Assembly (NCBI GenBank): GCA_001430745.1 | Contig: KQ482066.1 | Coordinates: 1,157,515-1,204,501, forward strand | Reading direction: 5' to 3' | DNA length: 46,987 nucleotides | Source: Auxenochlorella pyrenoidosa | Taxonomy: Eukaryota; Chlorophyta; Trebouxiophyceae; Chlorellales; Chlorellaceae | Part shown: piece by piece, positions 40,050 through 46,987 of the stretch | How positions within the stretch are numbered: position 1 is the first letter of the stretch | Layout: every line of letters starts with the position of its first letter | Translations under genes and position numbers: made by a program | Notes under the pieces: generated by a model | Told to the model about the DNA's origin: nothing | What the model saw: the letters and a program-made list of their open reading frames with translations, nothing else | Databases searched by the model: none

Positions 40050-42360
40050 AAGACGTGCCATCTGCACCATCCCGCCAGCTGTCGTCCCAGATCACCCGCA
40101 CATAAAGGATGCCATCCCGCACAGCATGGCCGGGGACAGTGTGCACATCATGCGCCTCCCGGCTCCGTCCGCTGCAGAGCTGGTGGGACCTGGGAAGGGG
40201 CATGCGTTCAGGCCTAAGAGCATCGATACACACAACTCTTGGCTGCTACTTCGCAGGCTCGTTTTCCAGCGTTACTGTAGTGGCTGCTCCTGTCGCTGCC
40301 ACGCCTCAGCCGCCTTCTCCGTCACCTCCCGCCACGCCGCCTTTGGTGTCGCTTGCACCCCCTGCCGCGCTGCCTTTGGTGTCTCTTCCCCTTTGGCGCC
40401 CGCCTGCTGTGCTCCACTGGCGGCTGCAAGCAACCGCTGCTGCCCTCGCCTTGCCTCCATGCCTGCAGGTGCTCACCTGGGCAACGCTGGTGCTGGTTTG
40501 GATTGTTACTGCAAATAGTGCGCCAAGAGTCAGCCCTTGACCTGATGCGCTAGCAACTGCTGGCGCAGCAATGCTGATCCCCCTGCTTGGCGCCATCGCT
40601 ACGGCAGGATCCTTTAGCCAGGCGCGGCGCTGCACTGGAGCCTTGCTTTACGTTCAGGTAGACAGCTTGTGAGGGAGGTTGGCTCAGTGGCCTTGTTTAC
40701 CAATCGAACTGCCAAGTGCAGTCCGCCTCACCAAGCTTTTCGCATGCCAGCTGACCGCCCCCAGCTTTCAAGCCGGCATCTACAGCACGCCCCACATCGC
40801 TGAGTGATCATTTACATGCAGCGGTCCTGCCTGACGTGTGATGGGAAGATTGAAGGGCGGCGGGCAGTGGTGACCAGGGATGAAATGCATTTGCGAGCGG
40901 ACGAGGGCGCTGCGGAAGGAGGGGCATGCTGGCGGCCAGCTCGGGGCATCGAGTGCATGAGGAGGAGGCACAGGCAGCCCCACAACAGAGGAGGCAATGG
41001 TACATATGGTACAGGCTGCGTGCCTGCAGCACAGGCGCACAACTACTCCAGGCAGTAAGCCGGCAGCAGCACGCGTGTCACAGCGGCACAGTCCACGCCC
41101 GTGAAATTGCAGATGCACTGCAGCGCCGCAACCTGCCCCGCCGTCAGCAGGTGCTCCTGCAGGCAGGGGTCGTGGTGGTGGTAGGGGATGGTGTGTGTGG
41201 GTGGGTGGGTGGTGGGGGGGGGGGCAGGGTAGGGGGTTCAGAAAAAACGGCCTAGACTGCATGCAGGGCTGCAATGGGCTGCGGCATCCTGGAGGCGGGC
41301 AGGTGGCGCGCAGGCAGGCAACCAGACAGGTTGGTGAGAGGGACCACCAGCAGGCAGGCTGGGCGCAGAAGCGCAGGCATGGGCCAGGTGGGAGGGCTGC
41401 CCTGGCCAGCCAGCACCCAGGCAGCCAGGCAGCAGGAAGGGGGGGAGGGCGCCAGCTCACCGGAATATCCACGCAGTGGAAGCAACCCTGGTAGTCGGTG
41501 TACTCGTGCTCGCTGAGCACGCTCTGGATGGCCACCATCTCCCTGGCCACGGCGTCGGGCGCCCAGCCCACCGTGGCCTGCAGGCTGGCCGCCAGCTCAG
41601 CAAACTGCTCGGTGCGCAGCGCCCGCTCCCACAGCTCCACCTGGGTCAGCTCCTCGCCCTCCAGCTGCACCTGCTTCCTGAAAATTCGCTCCAGCGTCTC
41701 TGCACAGCGCACGATCAGGGGGAAGGGGCTCACTTGCCGACAGCCCTGCCGTAGCCCAAGCTGCACCGCTCTCTGCATCACACCTCAGCGCCGCAAGCAA
41801 GCAAACCTGCCATCTTCCGGCACCCAGGATCTCCGGCATGACAGCCGACGTGTGGCTGCCAAGAAGACCCGCAGCTCCCGGCTCACCCAGGACAGCGGGC
41901 ACGTTCAGCTTGCTGCGATTGGCCGCAGGGCTGCGCGTCCTCAAGCGCTGCCACATAGATTTAGCTTTGAGCTCTGCCATCCTCTGCTTGTGCGCTGCCG
42001 TAACCCTTAGGCTCGCGGCCATTTCGCGTGCCGCCACTGCCTGTGCTTCTGCCGCTGCCGCCCTGCGGCGCGCCGCCTCGAGCGCCTTGAGCAGCGCGTC
42101 ATACTCCTGCGCTGATATTTTCAGCACAGTTTCAGGCCGCTGGACCCACTGTGTGGCTGACGCCGGCCCCATCCACCCCCGCCCTGTTGTTAGTGCTGGT
42201 GCTGCGCGGGATGGTTCAGGCAGCGCCCTGCAGAGGGCTGGCTGCGCACGCAGGCAGCCCAGGGGGGGCTGTGCCCGGCAAAGGGCCGGCTGCAGGAAGC
42301 CAGGGCTGTGCATAGGTGGCCGCTGCCAGCGTTCTGGCTGCAAATTCCCGCTCACTGTGG
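40050..42360 (-). repeat. Left arm of a large inverted duplication
   Basis: Read on the minus strand, this arm matches 43340-45340 on the plus strand in the same order: coiled-coil exon, intron, small last exon, about 250 bp of 3' flank, then outer flank. A near-identical stretch is GGCAGGACCGCTGCATGTAA at about 40825 (minus) and 44871 (plus), continuing for about 90 bp. Outer similarity fades near 40050. Confidence 0.85.
41043..42313 (-). CDS. Coiled-coil/LWER-domain family protein, copy 2 (all exons present)
   Basis: Exons 42313-41887, 41699-41461, 41156-41043; 259 residues. N-terminus MHSPGFLQPALCRAQPP, then RAQPALCRALPEPSRA and ATQWVQRPETVLKISAQEYD, followed by Ala/Arg-rich heptads (LLKALEAARRRAAAAEAQ). 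Exon 2: ETLERIFRKQVQLEGEELTQ, then LWERALRTEQFAELAASLQ and YQGCFHCVDIP. Exon 3: EHLLTAGQVAALQCICNF, then TGVDCAAVTRVLLPAYCLE. Intron 1 phase 1 (CTG G before GTGAGC) and intron 2 phase 0 (CCG before GTGAGC) match copy 1. No known domain; function unknown. Confidence 0.6.
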
Positions 42361-43339
42361 CCGAGCACGGGTGAAACGAACCTTTCCGATACCCTGGGAC
42401 CGACACATATTGGTGGCTTGCTGCGCCTGCCGCGGCGGCGCCAACACTTTGCTGGCCAGCGCCGAAGCAGGGCAACAAGCTACGCCAGCCCTGTGCCTGC
42501 TTTATTCGTCAGGCCCATGAACGCATCACCGTCCAATACAGGAATTGGCCTGAATGTAGGTACCAGCCCGGCGCAGGGCAGGGTTTCGACTCAGCTGCAC
42601 GCTCAGTTACTTCCTCATACGTCGCAGGCACCGCACCATGCCTCTAGCCTAGCTTTGCGAGCAGGTAGCCTGCCATAGCTCGTGCAGCCCTTGCTCCCAC
42701 CGTGTGATGCCATGGGCTTCCAGGGCACTGCGGCCCTCGAACATGCTCTCTCTTCACTGGCTTGCTCACCCACCAACTTGGAGAAGTAGGTCACTCAAGA
42801 TACCTCTGTTGCTGCCCCAGGTTTCGCAATGCATGTTCATTGCACCCACGCCACTGACCATTCCTCCTCCTCCTTGCATAAGGGGCAGACTCTGAACGTA
42901 CGACATTGACCTTCACACCCGGCTCCTCGCAAATTCGGCTGCTCAAAGAAGAAGTGCGGTGCTTGTGCAGGCCAAAAAGAGAGGGTGAAGATCAAGGCAT
43001 GTCATCACCAGCAACACCATTGGGACGCAATCCTGTAGGGCCTGCAAAAGATGCTGAGAATGTGGGGCGCCAGCATGCGGTGCTGGACGGTTGGGCATCA
43101 TGCGGCCGGCGGCGGCGTGCGTGCAATACGCGGCAGACAAGCGGTAGCCCAAGGTAGCGTCTTGAGGAGCAAGCTCGATTGTGTTCAGAGCATGAGGTCA
43201 TCTTTGCCCCTGAATCACTGAAAAAAATCCAGGCAGAATAGGGAGTCCGGCAGGCGGGCAAGCCTCAGCGGCAGGCATGGCAGGCGCAGCAAGCCTCCAT
43301 GAATGCAGGCTATTCAACAAGGGCCGTGTCACACGTGTT
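42361..43339. other. Central spacer of the inverted duplication
   Basis: About 1 kb between the two arms. No gene recognised. It holds the upstream regions of both divergent family copies, so it may act as their shared promoter. Confidence 0.5.
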
Positions 43340-43385
43340 CGGCAGCAGCAGGATTTTGCAGCCACACCCCCAGCAGCAGCCACCT

Positions 43386-44114
43386 ATGCACGGCTTCCTT
43401 CAGCCGGCCATCTGCAGGGCACAGGCTCCTTATGGCTGCGCGCGTGCGCAGCCAGCCCTCTGCAGGGCGCTGCCTGAACCATCCCGCGCACCACCAGCGC
43501 TAACAATAGGGCGGTGGTGGATTGGGCCGGCGTCAGCCACACAGTGGGTCCAGCGGCCTGAAACTGTGCTGAAAATATCAGCGCAGGAGTATGACGCGCT
43601 GCTCAAGGCGCTCGAGGTCGCGCGGCGTGAGGCGGCAGCGGCAGAAGCACAGGCAGCGGCAGCACAGCAGGACAAGCGGGCAGCGGAGGAGCCATCTGGA
43701 AGCGTGCTGCAAACATCAGCTCAGGATTATGACAGGCTGCTCAAAAAGCTGGAGGCCGCGCGGCGTGAGGCGGCAGCGGCAGAAGCAGAGGCAGCAGCGG
43801 AGAAGGAGCCGCCTGGAGTTGTGCAGCAAAGGTCAGCTGAGGAGTATGCCAAGCTGCGCAAGGAGCTGGAGGAGGCGCAGCATGAAGCGGCAGCGGCACA
43901 AGCAGAGGCAGAGGCAGCGCTGGAGGACAAGCGGGCAGCGGAACAGGAGCTGGCGCAGGCGCGGAAGGAGGCGGCCGCCATGCTGTGGGACACAAGGCGG
44001 AAGGTCAAGAGGCTGTACCGCCGCAGAGTGCTCTCAAAACAGCGCTTCCCTTACACCGAGGGTGAGCTGGGTGTACTGCGGCTATACGCCATGCTGCTTG
44101 CAGTTGGTTGTTGA
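43386..44114 (+). pseudogene. Coiled-coil family copy 3, C-terminal exons lost
   Basis: Open frame starting MHGFLQPAICRAQAPYG (in-frame ATG also at 43299). The N-terminal half is nearly the same as copy 2 (RAQPALCRALPEPSRA, ATQWVQRPETVLKISAQEYD). It then has three tandem coiled-coil modules, each opening with S-AQ-YD or SAEEYAKL and followed by AARREAAAAEAEA-like heptads, where copy 2 has one. The conserved exon 1 donor survives (ACC GAG G before GTGAGC, 44061), but the LWER exon is missing and replaced by unrelated sequence at 44061-44276. Read-through gives a short tail ending at 44114. It may be a transcribed coiled-coil protein or a decaying copy. Confidence 0.55.
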
Positions 44115-44548
44115 GTGTGGCAGCGCGCCTGACAACCTGTACAACTGCGTCCTTGCCGAATGAACGCCCGCAGCAGCTCTTGCTCGGTGTTGCCATCGCA
44201 ACAACCGTGCCACAACCGTGCAAATGACCCCTCTTCTCCTGCTGAACACTGCTGCAGACCTGACACCCCTCCCCGAGTGAGCTGGCGCTCCCCTCGCCTG
44301 GCTGCCCGGGTGCCGGCTGGTGAGGGCAGCCCTCCCACCCGGCCCCTGCATGCATGCCTGGACCCAGCCTGCCTGCTGGCGGGCTCTCTCACCAGCCTAC
44401 CTGGCTGCCTGCCCGCCCGCCACCTGCCTGCCTCCAGGATGCCGCTGCAGCCTGCGCAGTAAAGCTGCCTGTGCTCCAGGTTGCTTTGCTGACACCCCCC
44501 CACCCCACCCCCACCCCCACCCCCACGCACCCCACCCCTGGCCTGCAG

Positions 44549-44645
44549 GAGCACCTGACCAGGTTGCACCAGACCAGGTTGCTGCACTGCAGTGCATCCA
44601 CAAGTTCACTGGCGTGGACAGCCTTGCCGCCTTACTGCGCGGAGT
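44549..44645 (+). pseudogene. Decayed last exon of coiled-coil family copy 3
   Basis: Matches the last exon of copy 2 (GAGCACCTG, then CTGCAGTGCATC and TTCACTGGCGTGGAC) but carries a small internal duplication around ACCAGGTTGC that adds 5 nt and breaks the frame. Confidence 0.65.
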
Positions 44646-45340
44646 AGCTGTGCGCCTCTGCTGCATGCGCGCAGCCTGTACCATCTGTACCATCGCCTCC
44701 TCTGCTGTGGTGCCGCCTGTACCGAGGGTTTTGCCTCCTCTTTACGCACTCAATGCCCCGAACTGGCCACCGACACGCCGCTGCATCCGCGGCCCCTCTG
44801 GCCACCCCTGCTTGCGTTTCATCCCTGCGTCACCGCCGCCCGCCACCTCTTAGTGTCCTCGTCACATTTTAGGCAGGACCGCTGCATGTAAATGATCGCT
44901 CAGTGGTGTGGTGCGTGCTGTCGATGCTGACTTGAGAGCTGGGGCCGGTCAGTTGGCATGCGAGGGGCTCAGTGATGTATGCTGCATTTGGCAGTGCGCT
45001 GGGTAAGAAGGCCGCTCTGCCGCACCTGCCACAAGGTGCCACGACAGGAGAAATTGGGGAAGGCGGCCGGGGCTTGGCAACGGCACGAGCAGCCACTGAC
45101 GTCGAAGCAGGTGCAGGAGCGAAGCCAGCGAGCCTGCGGTGCATAGGCAGCCACCCAAGGGTCGTCCATGAGCATGCTCTAGGGCCTAAATGCGTGCCCC
45201 TCCCAGACCCCACCAGCTTTACAGCTGAGGGGCCGGACCCAACAGGGAGATGCGCGGTGTCCTAGGACGTGCCATGGTTGCACGCTGGCACCTTGTGTGT
45301 GCGGGGGTGCTGGGGGGACAGCAGGCAGAATGGTGCAGGA

Positions 45341-45804
45341 AGAGGGGCTGCTTTGGCCTGCTGTGCGTGGTCCGGCGGCAAGCAGCAGGCAGCGCAGCAG
45401 AGGAGCGATGCAGGCGGGCAACCGGCAGGCCGCGCCAGCGTTGAAATAGCAGCGCTGGCAGCAGCAGCCTGCGCCGCAGCTCCATTTGACAGGCAGTTGC
45501 CTGGGGCAGCAGCACGGGCCCTGCTGCAGCAGTAGGCAGCCTTGCCACTACAATGATTGATCGCGACGACAGGGCCAGAACTTGCTCAGAGCTTGCTCAG
45601 ACAGCACAAAACCGGACAGGATCGCAGCACTCGTCGGCCCAACCCCCGCCCCCCCGTTTGCTGCACCCTGTCGCTCTGCCGTCTTGTCAAGGGTCTGCTT
45701 ACAGGGGGAGGCACCGGCTGGCACCAGCGGGGCAGCAGGCGACACAGCGTCGCTACGCGCCGCCGACCGCCGCCGGCCCTCTCGCCGGGGCTGCGCGCGG
45801 CCGC
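45341..45804. other. Intergenic between the inverted duplication and RPL28
   Basis: No gene recognised. Similarity to the left arm ends near 45340; the rest is the 3' flank of RPL28. Confidence 0.5.
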
Positions 45805-46910
45805 TCACTGGGCGTTGGCCTTGGCGGTGCGGATGCCCTTGTGCAGCGCAGCAGCGCGGGCCATGGCGGCGTGCTGCAGGCCAGGGGGCGGGGGGTGGGG
45901 TGGGGTGTGGGGGGGCAGGGCGGGGAGCTGAGCTGGTAGCAGGGCAGGTGTGAACCCTCCTAGGGACGGCGAGCTCGCCGCCTCTCGCCCGCCACCGGCA
46001 GCCGCACCGGGCAGGCAGACGTGGAGCGCAGCAGCGGGCCCTGGGCCTTCCAGCGCTGATTCAGCATGACTCGGCATGCGGCTCTGAAACAAACGCACCT
46101 CGGCGCTTGTGCGTGCATGGCAGCACCGTCATGTACGTGGCACAGAAGATCAAACCCACCGCTCCCTACACCCTTACCCACCCACGAACACATGTGACCA
46201 GCACAAAAACACCCCCCACCACCACACACCTTGAGGTCGGCGCGGCCGGCCGACACAGCCTCGGCGCCGGCCGCAAAGTTGGTGCGCCGCGCGTTCTTCT
46301 TCACCACGCTGCCGGCCAGCTTGCCCGCCTTGCTCTTCTTGCTGCTCTTGGCCACGACGACGGCGCCGTCGGCGGCGGCCACGTCCACGGTGGACGCCAG
46401 GTTGGCCAGGCCGCTGTACTTGTAGCTGCTCTTGTTGGCCCTGGGGACGAAGGGGGGGCCGGGGGGGAGCCGCCAAGGCGTGAGGACGAGGTTGCCAGCG
46501 GGGAGGGAGCCGCCAGGGTGTGAGGATGAGGTCGCCAGCGCCGGGGTTGGAGGGTGCAGCAAGGGGAGACCAGGCGGGCCCCCGTGCCCAGGCCTCGATG
46601 CTGTGCAGGAGGCGGGGTTGTGGCAGGCAGCCTGGCGAGCAGCGCGGGCTCGGGTGCTGCTGCCACAAATGCGCCTTGCATGGCGCAGCGCGGTCGTGCG
46701 GCAGGTAGCGGGTGCCCAGAGCATCGGGATGCAGAATCATGGATGCGGGGCCGCAGGGCAGGCAGCCGCATGGAGGAGCATGAGGACGAGCGTTGGCAGC
46801 GGCAGAGCTCACAGGTTGCCGGGCTCAGCAGACAGCACGGTGTGGTTCACCGACTTGCGGATGAAGGCATTGTGCTTCTTCACCAGCTCCCACACCAGCT
46901 GAGAGGACAT
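45805..46910 (-). CDS. RPL28: 60S ribosomal protein L28 (eL28)
   Basis: Large-subunit cytosolic ribosomal protein. Exons 46910-46813, 46440-46230, 45873-45805; 125 residues, slightly shorter than animal L28. Sequence blocks: MSSQLVWELVKKHNAFIRK, then TVLSAEPGNL, ANKSSYKYSGLANLASTVDV, KKNARRTNFAAGAEAVSAGR, and the end HAAMARAAALHKGIRTAKAN. The opening (V-W-x-VK-N-FI-K) and the N-L-x-x-x-N-S-Y-K-Y-S-G-L block are diagnostic. Phases 2 and 0 fit. A CTGTGCAG just upstream of the ATG (about 46920) suggests an intron in the 5' UTR, common in ribosomal protein genes. Confidence 0.9.
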
Positions 46911-46987
46911 GGCGGCAACCTGCACAGGCGGCGCAGGGCAGGAGGCCTGGGCGGCTGGGCAGGCGGCGGGTGCAAGGCGGCACCTTG

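Larger units (their letters stand above)
43340..45340 (+). repeat. Right arm of the large inverted duplication
   Basis: Plus-strand counterpart of 40050-42360. Similarity covers coding and intron DNA (for example GTGAGCTGGCGC at 44277 matches the intron start at 41460 on minus) and the 3' flank. The middle exon of copy 2 has no counterpart here. Confidence 0.85.

Noticed and set aside
1..46987. tRNA, rRNA, CRISPR array, telomeric repeats, prokaryotic operon signals
   Set aside because: Looked for by eye on both strands; none seen. A tRNA scan would be needed to exclude split or intron-bearing tRNAs fully.

Overview
The window is nuclear DNA from a green alga, most likely a trebouxiophyte of the Chlorella/Micractinium type. 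It is very GC-rich, its genes are densely packed and split by many short introns, most introns end in CTGCAG, and the recognisable proteins are eukaryotic or plant-like (two-domain GTP cyclohydrolase I, TSEN15, HSCB, PGAP3, RMI2, ribosomal protein L28e, plastid LEA). No prokaryotic operons, CRISPR arrays or tRNA/rRNA genes were seen. All gene models are conceptual: I joined exons by reading frame, splice sites and family motifs, without RNA evidence.

Layout. 1-2332 (-): 5' part of a Sec1/Munc18-like gene (SCFD2 type), divergent across only 87 bp from an inosine/xanthosine triphosphatase gene (2420-3904 +). 4630-5214 (+): heptad-rich coiled-coil ORF in a poorly resolved stretch. 6001-7281 (-): secreted Cys-rich glycoprotein. 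7899-16985 (-): the centrepiece, a 24-exon gene for a 716-residue secretory protein made of about nineteen 22-residue Trp-rich amphipathic repeats. It is head-to-head with a plastid-targeted LEA group 3 protein gene (17242-20634 +); a perfect 15-bp-arm palindrome lies between their start codons. 20854-22167 (-): PGAP3, followed upstream by RMI2 (22209-23326 -) with only 41 bp between the two coding regions. 23903-26339 (+): GTP cyclohydrolase I. 26525-26903: assembly gap. 27286-29192 (-): helicase-associated-domain protein, divergent from mitochondrial HSCB (29446-31690 +). 32017-33474 (+): TSEN15. 33911-35365 (-): member of an unrecognised coiled-coil gene family. 35.9-39.6 kb (+): dead LINE retrotransposon. 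40.05-45.34 kb: large inverted duplication carrying two more copies of the coiled-coil family, one with all exons and one broken. 45805-46910 (-): ribosomal protein L28e.

The functional theme of the central 13 kb is probably stress protection: two helical repeat proteins, one sent to the secretory pathway and one to the plastid, share one short promoter. The rest are housekeeping genes (folate, Fe-S assembly, tRNA splicing, GPI-anchor remodelling, genome stability, nucleotide sanitation, translation). A second theme is splicing: eight introns are best explained by GC-AG rather than GT-AG borders, six of them in the Trp-rich gene, where the exact 22-residue repeat period independently supports four of them.
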